Positions 19,439-27,339 of a stretch of 64,000 nucleotides of DNA are shown here, piece after piece (position 1 is the first letter of the stretch; each line of letters starts with the position of its first letter). The translations under genes and the position numbers were made by a program. The stretch spans positions 1-64,000 of the forward strand of contig CAZQSK010000005.1 of assembly GCA_964596245.1 (NCBI GenBank). The letters are read 5' to 3'. The notes below the pieces were generated by a model. It saw nothing but the letters and a program-made list of their open reading frames with translations. It made no database searches and was not told the DNA's origin. Origin of the DNA: RHKK01 sp964596245. GTDB taxonomy: Bacteria > Patescibacteriota > Patescibacteriia > 2-12-FULL-60-25.

Positions 19439-19735
19439 TCAAAACATCTGTGGCTGTACCGCTGGTTCATCAATGCCCAGCTGAACGGCTAACAGTTTCA
19501 CAAACGCCTCCCGACTGAGCGGGAGGCGTATTGTTTTCTTTTTATTTGTGAGCCCGTTTACGATTTCAATCTCCTTTCTGGAGACCGAACAGGTCTTGGC
19601 GAGCAACTCGACGAGCGCTTGATTTGCCTTGCCATCAACCGGCGGCGCGGCAAGCTTGATTTTCAAACTACCGTCAGCCATCCAGCCGACGATTTCCGTT
19701 TTTGAAGAATTGGGAACGACGCGAACGGTCAACAT
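19439..19735 (-). CDS. DUF167 (YggU) family protein
   Basis: 98 residues from the ATG at 19735. The family fold is small alpha/beta; its biochemical role is unknown. Seen: MLTVRVVPNSSKTEIVG, LKIKLAAPPVDGKANQALVE and KKKTIRLP, which are the family's conserved segments. The start codon overlaps the tig stop codon (TAATG), so translation is coupled to trigger factor. A longer start at 19762 would run back into tig and is rejected. Confidence 0.9.
   Translation of the reverse strand: MLTVRVVPNSSKTEIVGWMADGSLKIKLAAPPVDGKANQALVELLAKTCSVSRKEIEIVNGLTNKKKTIRLPLSREAFVKLLAVQLGIDEPAVQPQMF
19504..19544 (+). terminator. Probable rnpA-yidD terminator inside DUF167 gene
   Basis: Plus strand: ACGCCTCCC, loop, GGGAGGCGT then ATTGTTTTCTTTTT. 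It lies within the convergent DUF167 coding region and is the first good terminator after yidD. Confidence 0.6.
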
Positions 19736-21018
19736 TATTTTATACACTGCTTCTTCAACCAATCGAGCGTTTTGCGATTGCGCATCTGAATGCTCATGTA
19801 CTCGCGATAGTCCGGAGAGATTACGCGCTCGCGCGTTTCCGTGTCCGTCTCTTTCAAGCTCGCGAGAATGCGATCGGTCTCGGCATCGAGCTCGTCGTCG
19901 CTGACTGTGACTTTCTCCTGCATCGCAAAATTCTTGATGAGGACGGCAGTACGGATGCGGCGGATGGCCTGCTGGGTGAAGTCGAGCTTGAGCTCGTCCT
20001 TGGTCTTCTTGATCTGCTGAAGGTAGGTCGGCATGTCCATTCCCTGGTCTTCGAGGCCGGTTTCGAGCTCCAACATCATGCGTCGCACCTCTTCGTTGAT
20101 CAAAAGGTCAGGAATTTCGCCAAAGCTAGCGGCATCAGTGAGTTTTTCCAACATTTCGATCTCGGCGGCCTCACTAGAGCGGGAGTCCATCTCAGCCTGC
20201 ATGTTTTCCTTCAATTTGGCACGAAGCTGAGCGAGATTCTCCAAGCCGACGATCTTAGCGAATTCGTCATCGACTTTCGGCAGCTGAAGCTCGAACACTT
20301 CGGCTGCTTTGACCTTGAAGTCGACATTCTGACCGGCCAAGTGTTTCTGGAAGTGCTCCTTCGGGAACGGGAGGGTGAACATTTTTTCGTCCCCCGGTTT
20401 CATGCCGACGAGCTGATCAGCCAAACCCGGAATGTAGTTCGGCTCATTCAAGTACACGCGATACCCATTTCCATTGCCGCCTTCAAGGGCGACCTTGTCT
20501 TTGGTCATCTCCATGTCCACGATCACCATGTCATCCAATGTGGCGGCGCGATCAACCGGAGTTTCGACGCGGCGCATTTTACGCATTTCATCCAACGCTT
20601 CTTCGACCATGGCATCATTCGCTTCCTTTTTCTTGGCATCGATCTTACAAGCGGCCAAATCCGGCATCTTGGTGACTTCCGGCGTGATCGGGGAGATGGT
20701 CGAAAAGACCAAAGGCTGACCCGGGGTCATCTTATCGATATTGACGGACGGGGAGCCAACCGTGTCGATCTTGTCCGTCAAAACAGCCTTCACATAAGCC
20801 GAACGCACAATGCGTTCCAAAGCCGTTTCAAGAATTTTCATCTCGCCGTAGTTGCGAGCGGCGTCTTCGTAGGTGACGTGACCAGGTCGAAAACCCGGAA
20901 GCGGGTTCGCGGTGCTGAGCTCTTTTACGGCTTCCTCGCGTGCAGCGCGGGTTTCATCCCAGGGGATTTCGAATTCCAGTTTGACTTCGCCCTTGGGGAG
21001 ACGTGTGAGTTTATGCAT
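19735..21018 (-). CDS. tig: Trigger factor (ribosome-associated chaperone)
   Basis: 427 residues. Trigger factor binds ribosomal protein L23 and shelters nascent chains. Seen: N-terminal ribosome-binding loop NPLPGFRPGHVTYEDA (the usual signature is GFRxGKxP, so the Lys is replaced by His), a central FKBP-like segment (DDMVIVDMEMTKD, VGMKPGDEKMFTLPFP), and a helical C-terminal domain. The start codon is 11 nt from the -10 box with no Shine-Dalgarno (leaderless type). The gene is divergent from ychF and coupled to DUF167. Confidence 0.95.
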   Translation of the reverse strand: MHKLTRLPKGEVKLEFEIPWDETRAAREEAVKELSTANPLPGFRPGHVTYEDAARNYGEMKILETALERIVRSAYVKAVLTDKIDTVGSPSVNIDKMTPGQPLVFSTISPITPEVTKMPDLAACKIDAKKKEANDAMVEEALDEMRKMRRVETPVDRAATLDDMVIVDMEMTKDKVALEGGNGNGYRVYLNEPNYIPGLADQLVGMKPGDEKMFTLPFPKEHFQKHLAGQNVDFKVKAAEVFELQLPKVDDEFAKIVGLENLAQLRAKLKENMQAEMDSRSSEAAEIEMLEKLTDAASFGEIPDLLINEEVRRMMLELETGLEDQGMDMPTYLQQIKKTKDELKLDFTQQAIRRIRTAVLIKNFAMQEKVTVSDDELDAETDRILASLKETDTETRERVISPDYREYMSIQMRNRKTLDWLKKQCIK

Positions 21019-21029
21019 AGAATTAGCCG

Positions 21030-21090
21030 AGAATAGGCGTATTTAGCAATTTCGTCAACCCTTGCCATGTTGGGCTTTTTCCTTTATTCT
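21030..21090. promoter_or_regulatory. Divergent tig (-) and ychF (+) promoters
   Basis: Minus: TTGACG (21053-21058), 17 nt, TATTCT (21030-21035), 11 nt to tig ATG. Plus: TTGCCA (21062-21067), 17 nt, TATTCT (21085-21090), 11 nt to ychF ATG. The pair is back-to-back with identical -10 boxes and identical -10-to-ATG distances. Confidence 0.8.
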
Positions 21091-21101
21091 CCGCAGGAAT
21101 T

Positions 21102-22184
21102 ATGGCACTCCAAATCGGCATTGTCGGTCTTCCGAACGTGGGTAAGTCCACGCTTTTTTCGGCCATCACCAAAAAGCAGGTGGATTGTGCCAACTACCCC
21201 TTCTGCACCATCGACCCGAATGTGGGCGTGGTTGAAGTTCCGGATGAGCGCCTCGCCGTGCTCGCCAAGATCAGCAACACAAAGAAAATCATTCCGACCG
21301 TGATCGAGTTCGTCGACATCGCCGGCTTGGTAAAGGGCGCTTCCGAAGGCCAAGGCTTGGGCAACAAGTTCCTTGCGAACATTCGTGAGACGGACGCCAT
21401 CGCTCAGGTGGTGCGCGCGTTTGATGATTCAAATATTTTGCACGTGGATGGTTCCGTGAATCCGGTACGTGATGCAGATACCATCAACACCGAGCTCGCA
21501 TTGGCTGATATGGATGTTCTCGCCAAGCGTTCTTCGACGATCGAGAAACAAATGAAGAGCGGCAAGACGAAAGAGCTCGAAGCTGAGTTCGCGGCAGTCG
21601 CAAAAGCCATCGCGTCTTTGAATGCCGGCACCATGCTTCGCGATGTTGAATGGACCGAAGACGAACGTTTTGCCTTGCGTGTGTTGCAATTGCTCACGAT
21701 GAAGCCGATGCTTTATGTCGTGAACGTCAGCGAGGCTCAGCTTGGTGATGGAACGTGGAAAGAGCGCGTGAAAGATTTGAAAGGTCGCATCGTGCCTGTC
21801 TGTGTGAAGATGGAAGCCGACCTTTCATCCATGCCTGAAGCGGAAAAGAAAGAATATCTTGAGATGGCCAACCAAACCGAATCCGGTTTGGAGCGTTTGA
21901 TTAAGGAAGCCTACGACGTGCTCGGTTTGATTACCTTCCTCACCACCGGTGAAGTCGAAACGCGCGCGTGGACCACGGTGAAAGGCTCGACCGCGCCGCA
22001 AGCCGCCGGCCGCATCCACACAGATTTTGAAAAGAATTTCATCCGCGCAGAAATCACGCCGTACAAGGATTTCGTCGAATGCGGCAGCGAAGCCGCCTGT
22101 CGTGAGAAGGGGAAGACGCGTATCGAAGGGAAAGATTACGTCATGCAGGACGGAGACGTTTGCTATTTCCGTATCGGAGCATAA
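21102..22184 (+). CDS. ychF: Redox-regulated ATPase YchF (Obg-related)
   Basis: 360 residues, the usual length. Seen: P-loop GLPNVGKST (residues 8-16), DIAGLVKGASEGQGLGNKFL (G3 region), and NVSE in place of the GTPase NKxD motif, which is the change that gives YchF its ATP preference. A C-terminal TGS domain ends in KDYVMQDGDVCYFRIGA. The protein binds ribosomes and modulates stress responses. The start is probably leaderless. It is followed after 13 nt by UDP-glucose dehydrogenase. Confidence 0.96.
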   Translation: MALQIGIVGLPNVGKSTLFSAITKKQVDCANYPFCTIDPNVGVVEVPDERLAVLAKISNTKKIIPTVIEFVDIAGLVKGASEGQGLGNKFLANIRETDAIAQVVRAFDDSNILHVDGSVNPVRDADTINTELALADMDVLAKRSSTIEKQMKSGKTKELEAEFAAVAKAIASLNAGTMLRDVEWTEDERFALRVLQLLTMKPMLYVVNVSEAQLGDGTWKERVKDLKGRIVPVCVKMEADLSSMPEAEKKEYLEMANQTESGLERLIKEAYDVLGLITFLTTGEVETRAWTTVKGSTAPQAAGRIHTDFEKNFIRAEITPYKDFVECGSEAACREKGKTRIEGKDYVMQDGDVCYFRIGA

Positions 22185-22197
22185 GAATGGGTGGGCT

Positions 22198-23484
22198 ATG
22201 AAGGTTGCAGTCATCGGAACTGGATATGTCGGCCTTGTGTCGGGCGCTTGCTTGGCCGAGCTTGGCCACAAAGTGTCTTGTGTAGACGTTGATCCGGCCA
22301 AAATCGAGAAGCTGCGCCAAGGCGTGATGCCGATTTACGAACCGGGCCTCGAAGAGCTGGTGAAGCGCAATGTGGCGAATGGTCGCCTCGCATTTACTAC
22401 CGATTACACACAGGCCGTACCGGATGCCGAGTTCATTTCCATTGCCGTCGGAACTCCATCAGCCGAAGACGGCTCGGCCGACATGCAATATGTGTTTGCC
22501 GCCGCAGAAATGATCGGCAAGCATTTGAAGCGCTACACCGTTGTTGCTGACAAGAGCACGGTGCCTGTCGGAACAGCCGAGCGCGTGACGGAAATCATCA
22601 AGAGCGTGTACGCCGGAGAGTTTGATGTGATTTCCAATCCGGAAATTCTGCGCGAAGGACATGCCGTGTCCGATTTCATGAATCCGACGCGCATTATCAT
22701 CGGTTCGCCGTCCGAGCGCGCCACTCAAGCCGCACTTAAGCTCTACACCTATCTTGTTTGTCCCAAGCTTGTGATGTCGCAACGTTCTGCTGAGCTCACG
22801 AAGTACGCAGCCAATGCGTTTCTCGCGACCAAGATCAGCTTTATCAATGAGATCGCGCATCTCGCTGAAGAACTTGGCGCCGATGTTGAAGAAGTCGCCG
22901 CCGGAATCGGTTCTGATCCGCGCATTGGAAAAGATTTTTTGCGTGCAGGCCTCGGATGGGGAGGCTCATGCTTCCCGAAAGACGTTCGCGCCATTCGTCA
23001 CAAGGCGTCGAGTGTTGGATTGGAGATGCCGATCGTTGCCGCCGCGCTTGAGATGAACGCCAAGGCAAAATCGCGCGTGGTTTCGCGTATCGAAAAAGCG
23101 CTCGGAGGCTTGTCCGGAAAGAAAATCGCTTTGTTGGGTCTTTCATTCAAGAACAACACCGACGACACGCGCGAATCAGCGGCTATCGAACTGCTCAAGC
23201 ATTTCTTAAATGCCGGTGCGCAGGTTTCTGCTTATGATCCGGCCGCAGCTTTGTATGACAAAGAGCTCGAGACGCGCTTTGCACGCGTACCGTCCGCGCT
23301 GGATGCTGTGCGCGACGCTGACGCCCTGATTCTTGCCACCGAATGGGACGAGTTCCGCAGCTTGGATGTGCCGGCTATCAAATCAGCCATGAAGGGGAGC
23401 GTGATCATGGATGCCCGTAACCTGCTTGATCCGGATCAGGCTCGCAAAAATGGCTTTACCTACCTCTCCATCGGCCGCCCCTAG
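22198..23484 (+). CDS. ugd: UDP-glucose/UDP-sugar 6-dehydrogenase
   Basis: 428 residues. It oxidises a UDP-hexose at C6 to the uronate, feeding surface polysaccharide synthesis. Seen: Rossmann motif GTGYVGLVSG at the N-terminus, SIAVGTPSAEDGSADM, KSTVPVGT, the catalytic Cys258 in GWGGSCFPKD, and the C-terminal NAD-linked domain SFKNNTDDTRESAA. ATG at 22198 follows GGGTGGGCT; the frame is open upstream through ychF but the family start is here. Substrate (glucose versus ManNAc) is not certain, though the sequence is closest to the UDP-glucose type. Confidence 0.93.
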   Translation: MKVAVIGTGYVGLVSGACLAELGHKVSCVDVDPAKIEKLRQGVMPIYEPGLEELVKRNVANGRLAFTTDYTQAVPDAEFISIAVGTPSAEDGSADMQYVFAAAEMIGKHLKRYTVVADKSTVPVGTAERVTEIIKSVYAGEFDVISNPEILREGHAVSDFMNPTRIIIGSPSERATQAALKLYTYLVCPKLVMSQRSAELTKYAANAFLATKISFINEIAHLAEELGADVEEVAAGIGSDPRIGKDFLRAGLGWGGSCFPKDVRAIRHKASSVGLEMPIVAAALEMNAKAKSRVVSRIEKALGGLSGKKIALLGLSFKNNTDDTRESAAIELLKHFLNAGAQVSAYDPAAALYDKELETRFARVPSALDAVRDADALILATEWDEFRSLDVPAIKSAMKGSVIMDARNLLDPDQARKNGFTYLSIGRP

Positions 23485-23500
23485 GCGGCCTTTGCGTTTT
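23473..23500 (+). terminator. Terminator after UDP-glucose dehydrogenase
   Basis: GGCCGCC, CCTA loop, GGCGGCC then TTTGCGTTTT; it includes the stop codon. Confidence 0.8.
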
Positions 23501-23517
23501 ATGGAACGTGGTATGTC

Positions 23518-24750
23518 ATGCGCGTTGCGCGCTGGCTTTGTCTTGGATTTTTGGCAGGCGTGGCGATCCATTCGTTACGGCCTCATCTTGAATTCGATCC
23601 TTTGCTTCTTGGAATAGCGGCCAGCGCCTCGATTCTTGGAGTCTTGTTTCGTCGTTATCTATTAATATGTTGTTTTGTTTTTGCGTGCGCACTCGGCATG
23701 GCGCGCTTTGAGATGATTCGCTCTTCGCTTTCGCCAAGTATCGCGCCATTCAATCCTGAGGGCTTTGTGAAATCATGGGAGAAACCGGACGCCCAAGATG
23801 CGTTCTCGGTTTGGATTATGGGCCAACGCTCTTTTCTCACGGCTAGAATCCAAACCGCTTTGCCAGGCGATGAAGGGCAGCTCTTGGCTGGGATGTTGTA
23901 TGGGGAGCGTGGATTATCTAAGCAAAGAAAAGACGGATTTAAACGAGCAGGGCTTACGCATCTGATCGCCGTCTCAGGCTCGAACGTCACCATCATCGTG
24001 GTCTTTGTCTCGCGACTGCTTGTCTTGTTGAAACGAGACAAACGGGAATCATTCATGTGGCTAACGGTCGGACTTATGTCCTTTGTATTATTTGTTTTGC
24101 CACAAGCGCCGGTTGTTCGTGCTGCCATCATGGGTTGGTTATTTGCTTTGGCTCCGCTTGTTGGACGCATAGCGCACCCGTGGCATGTATTGAGATTGGC
24201 GGCTGTCGCTTACATCGCATGGCAACCGACGGCTTTATTATTCGAACCATCATTCGCTTTATCTTTTCTCGCGACGATCGGTCTTATGGTGTGGGGGAGT
24301 TGGTTGGATGAAGTGCTTGAAGCGAGAATCCCTTCGGCCGTATTGCGAGAAGCGGTTACATCGACCTTCGGCGCAACGCTCCTCACCACGCCCTACACTA
24401 TGTGGGCCTTTGGTCAGGCGAGTGCACTTGGGTTGGTCGCGAATCTTGTTGCTGTGCCACTCGTGCCTTGGGCCATGGCGCTTGGGTTCATCTTGCTCGT
24501 ACTGCCCATAGCGCCCGTCGCGCTCGCAGCCAAAGGGTTCTTATATATCATATTATTTACCGCTGACGCTGCCGCCAGCCTGGGGCTTGGATACTGGAAA
24601 GAGGTCATTGTTTCGTCGGGGTTCATGCTTGGCTGTTATTTTAATATCTGGCTTATCCACAGATTTTTGTCAGGCAAGACGCCTTTGTCGAATGTCTCGG
24701 ACAGAATGATCAGGCTGTTACGCGGACCATTTTCTGCCCAGGAAGACTAG
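23518..24750 (+). CDS. comEC: ComEC/Rec2 DNA-uptake channel protein (no MBL domain)
   Basis: 410 residues. ComEC forms the inner-membrane channel for single-stranded DNA during natural transformation. Seen: two N-terminal membrane helices, then the Competence domain with GMLYGERGLSKQRKDGFKRA and the hallmark HLIAVSGSNVTIIV (about residues 150-165), followed by about seven hydrophobic helices. Full-length ComEC has about 750 residues and ends in a metallo-beta-lactamase nuclease-like domain; here the protein stops after the channel domain, as in many short CPR and Gram-negative versions. It lies directly beside a foreign-looking gene block and 1.5 kb before recA, both relevant to DNA acquisition. 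Confidence 0.9.
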   Translation: MRVARWLCLGFLAGVAIHSLRPHLEFDPLLLGIAASASILGVLFRRYLLICCFVFACALGMARFEMIRSSLSPSIAPFNPEGFVKSWEKPDAQDAFSVWIMGQRSFLTARIQTALPGDEGQLLAGMLYGERGLSKQRKDGFKRAGLTHLIAVSGSNVTIIVVFVSRLLVLLKRDKRESFMWLTVGLMSFVLFVLPQAPVVRAAIMGWLFALAPLVGRIAHPWHVLRLAAVAYIAWQPTALLFEPSFALSFLATIGLMVWGSWLDEVLEARIPSAVLREAVTSTFGATLLTTPYTMWAFGQASALGLVANLVAVPLVPWAMALGFILLVLPIAPVALAAKGFLYIILFTADAAASLGLGYWKEVIVSSGFMLGCYFNIWLIHRFLSGKTPLSNVSDRMIRLLRGPFSAQED

Positions 24751-25248
24751 GCTGTTTTGCCCTGTTCGCATCAACAAACAAATATTTTTGACGGCGTTTC
24801 TGCATGCCGTAGCGTGGAAAGCAGGTCGAGAGACCTTGGACAGAACGGTTGTACGCACGGATCACAGGTTGGTGGTGGCGCCCGAACAGAAACGATTCGG
24901 GAATGGGCCACCGCTTCGCGGAATGTTCTGCGGGGCGCCATAAGGCATACGGAAATCCGTCCGACAGCGACGCGTGGAAGCTTGGTTGGCCGGGGAATAA
25001 TCTGCCTTCGACACGAAATCGAAGCGGACGCCGCCGGAACATCGAGCTTGGACTGATCGAGCTTGTCTCGCCGCAGACCTCTCACGTCGTGCCGCTCTGT
25101 GATCCACGCAAATCTGGACGGGCGCTTCCGACCAAGCGCCCGTCCATGATCGGCCTTCGCTCCCGCGTCCAGAACTAGTAGTGGATGCGGTCGGCGGAGG
25201 TCAGATCGAATGGTTCGATCGGTTGTCCGCTCCTTGTTGGAGGTCGTC
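24751..25248. other. Gene-free 498-bp stretch between comEC and the block B lipoprotein
   Basis: No convincing gene. It is GC-rich like the foreign blocks. It holds a perfect 12-bp inverted repeat (25116-25127 and 25134-25145, GGACGGGCGCTT with a 6-nt loop) without a T-tract, and a GATCGAA/TTCGATC hairpin (25204-25220) just before the Shine-Dalgarno of the next gene. A weak TTGACG (about 24788) was seen but no good -10. It may encode a structured leader or be intergenic DNA carried in with the block. Confidence 0.5.
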
Positions 25249-26124
25249 ATGCTACGTTTGTTCATTCACATCGTGTTCGCGTGTCTGATGTTCGCCTGCG
25301 CCAGCGGTGGCCCGGGTCCCCGCAGCCACGCGCGTCGTACCGATGCAGGCCCCGTCGCATTCGATGCAGCGGCTCCGCTTCCGCGTGATGCCGGATCTCT
25401 TCCGCCGGTTCTCACGGATGCGGCCCCACCGCCGATCTTCGTCGATGCGGGTTTGCTGCTCATGCCTCGGGACGCGGGATCGCGTACGGATGCACGGGTG
25501 TCGCCCGTGACTCCGGCTCGCGAGACCTGCGACGGCCTCGACGAGGATCTCGATGGCCGCATCGACGAAGACTTCCTGTGTCCCATGGGACATGTGGGGG
25601 AGATCTGCGTCACGAGTTGCGGAGCCGCCGGGTTCCGCGTGTGCGCAGCGCCAAGTTGCTCGTGGAGCGAGGCGTGTCTGCCCTTCGACGAGTCCTGCGA
25701 CACCATCGACAACGATTGTGATGGTGTCGTGGACGAAGGCTGCGCACCCGCAGAACATCGACTTCGTATCGCACTCAGCGCATCGATGCGTTCGGCATGT
25801 CCTGCGGGCTGGCGCATTCGGTTGTGGCTTTCGAGCCCGCCCGAAGAGTCCATCCGTGGGGCCGCGCTCGAGCGATCGATCCCCGAGGGCCATGGTCCTT
25901 GGAGCTCGATCACTCTGTGGTGTGACGAGCGCAGGCCCGAATGGCAAACCTGGGACTCGGCCGACCGAACCGCCTTGGGAAGCGGAGCCTTCGACGAGCT
26001 TTCGCTCGATGGAGTCGACCTTCGTGGTTCCACGAGCCTCTGCGAGGACCCGGAATCCCCGGGCTCGGGCTATCGTCCCATCATCATGTGGGATCCGATC
26101 CGTCGGGGGAGCTGTCCGCCGTAG
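25249..26124 (+). CDS. Exported lipoprotein with MopE-like Asp-rich motifs, Myxococcota-like (block B)
   Basis: 291 residues from the ATG at 25249, chosen because TTGGAGG lies 6 nt upstream; the frame extends to 25210 but without a signal. The N-terminus is a lipoprotein-type signal (FACLMFACASG; Cys12 or Cys17). A low-complexity Ala/Pro/Asp linker with repeated DAG follows. Then two motifs typical of myxobacterial cell-surface proteins: CDGLDEDLDGRIDE (about residue 94) and CDTIDNDCDGVVDEGC (about 151), with paired Cys and Asp that suggest calcium binding. The C-terminal 130 residues are unrecognised. GC-ending codons dominate. The nearest relatives are expected in Myxococcota such as Sandaracinaceae. 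Function unknown. Confidence 0.88.
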   Translation: MLRLFIHIVFACLMFACASGGPGPRSHARRTDAGPVAFDAAAPLPRDAGSLPPVLTDAAPPPIFVDAGLLLMPRDAGSRTDARVSPVTPARETCDGLDEDLDGRIDEDFLCPMGHVGEICVTSCGAAGFRVCAAPSCSWSEACLPFDESCDTIDNDCDGVVDEGCAPAEHRLRIALSASMRSACPAGWRIRLWLSSPPEESIRGAALERSIPEGHGPWSSITLWCDERRPEWQTWDSADRTALGSGAFDELSLDGVDLRGSTSLCEDPESPGSGYRPIIMWDPIRRGSCPP

Positions 26125-26133
26125 CGATTTTCT

Positions 26134-26165
26134 GGGCTCCGCGTCTCACGGAGCCCTCTTTTATT
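26134..26165 (+). terminator. Terminator of the block B lipoprotein gene
   Basis: GGGCTCCG, loop, CGGAGCCC then TCTTTTATT. Confidence 0.85.
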
Positions 26166-26187
26166 CAGCCAAGAAAGTTATCCACTT

Positions 26188-26216
26188 CACATGTGGAAAC
26201 GTGACCTATAAGGTAT
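26188..26216 (+). promoter_or_regulatory. Candidate recA promoter
   Basis: TTCACA (26188-26193), 17 nt, TAAGGT (26211-26216). Between it and the ATG lies CGAACATAAATAGAAC, a direct repeat of GAAC rather than a clean LexA palindrome, so SOS control is not supported. Confidence 0.5.
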
Positions 26217-26241
26217 CGAACATAAATAGAACACTACCCCT

Positions 26242-27324
26242 ATGGCAAAGAAAAATGCTGACGTTCAGGACGGTCGTCGTGTCGCCGTACAAAGCGCTAT
26301 CGATCAAATCAAAGAAAAGTTCGGCGAAGGCTCGATCATGAAGTTGGGCGAGGCCCGCAAGATGCAGGTCGACGCCATTCCGACCGGTTGTTTGTCCCTC
26401 GACCTCGCGCTCGGCGTCTTTGGTGTGCCGCGTGGACGTATTGTGGAGATCTACGGCCCGGAAGCTTCCGGTAAAACGACATTGGCGCAGCACATTATTG
26501 CCGAAGCGCAGAAGGCCGGTGGCATCGCCGCCTTCGTCGATGCAGAACATGCACTTGATCCAGACTACGCGCGCAAAATCGGCGTCGATGTCGACAACAT
26601 GTTGATCTCGCAGCCTGATACGGGTGAACAAGCTCTGGATATCGTGGAAACGCTTGTGCGTTCAAATGCGGTGGATGTGATCGTCGTCGACTCCGTGGCC
26701 GCGCTTACGCCAAAAGCGGAAATCGAAGGCGAAATGGGCGATCAGCACATGGGTTTGCAGGCGCGTTTGATGAGCCAGGCGCTGCGTAAGCTCACCGGCA
26801 TCGTCTCGCGCTCGCGCACGGTCGTGATTTTCATCAACCAGATTCGTTTGAAGATCGGTGTCGTATTCGGCAATCCGGAAACAACCACCGGTGGCACGGC
26901 TTTGAAGTTCTACTCATCCCAGCGCATCGAAGTGCGCCGCAGCGCCCAGATTAAGATGGGGGAGAAGATTATCGGCAACCGTGTAAAGACCAAGATCGTG
27001 AAGAACAAGGTGGCAGCTCCGTTCCGCACCTGTGAATTCGACATCATGTATAACGAGGGCATTTCTGTACCGGGCGACTTGCTTGATACGGGCACTGAAC
27101 TCGGTGTTGTGACCAAGTCCGGCAATTCCTACTCCTTTGGCGCTGAGAAATTAGGCGTCGGTCGTGAGAATGCCAAGCTCGCGCTTAAGGAGCGCCCGGC
27201 TCTCATGAAAGAGATCCGTGAAAAGTCTTTGGCGGCCTGGCAGGAGCGCGAGAATGAGGGCAATACAGCGGCAAAATCAGATGAGGATGCCCCAGAAGAT
27301 GACGGAACGTCGTCGGAAGCATAG
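26242..27324 (+). CDS. recA: Recombinase RecA
   Basis: 360 residues. RecA forms nucleoprotein filaments for homologous recombination. Seen: Walker A GPEASGKTT (residues 72-80), Walker B VDVIVVDSVAAL, loop L1 EGEMGDQHMGLQARLMSQALRK, loop L2 INQIRLKIGVVFGNPETTTGG, and KFYSSQRIEVRR. L1 and L2 are intact. The C-terminal tail is acidic (KSDEDAPEDDGTSSEA), as usual. It is followed after 15 nt by ftsK, so the two are probably cotranscribed. Confidence 0.98.
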   Translation: MAKKNADVQDGRRVAVQSAIDQIKEKFGEGSIMKLGEARKMQVDAIPTGCLSLDLALGVFGVPRGRIVEIYGPEASGKTTLAQHIIAEAQKAGGIAAFVDAEHALDPDYARKIGVDVDNMLISQPDTGEQALDIVETLVRSNAVDVIVVDSVAALTPKAEIEGEMGDQHMGLQARLMSQALRKLTGIVSRSRTVVIFINQIRLKIGVVFGNPETTTGGTALKFYSSQRIEVRRSAQIKMGEKIIGNRVKTKIVKNKVAAPFRTCEFDIMYNEGISVPGDLLDTGTELGVVTKSGNSYSFGAEKLGVGRENAKLALKERPALMKEIREKSLAAWQERENEGNTAAKSDEDAPEDDGTSSEA

Positions 27325-27339
27325 AATAGGGCCATTCCC

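Noticed and set aside
24771..25265. 164-residue minus-strand reading frame
   Set aside because: Low-complexity Arg/Pro composition, no start signal, and it overlaps the start of the block B lipoprotein gene.
26211..26241. LexA/SOS box before recA
   Set aside because: The GAAC repeats are direct, not inverted with the required spacing; no lexA is in the window.
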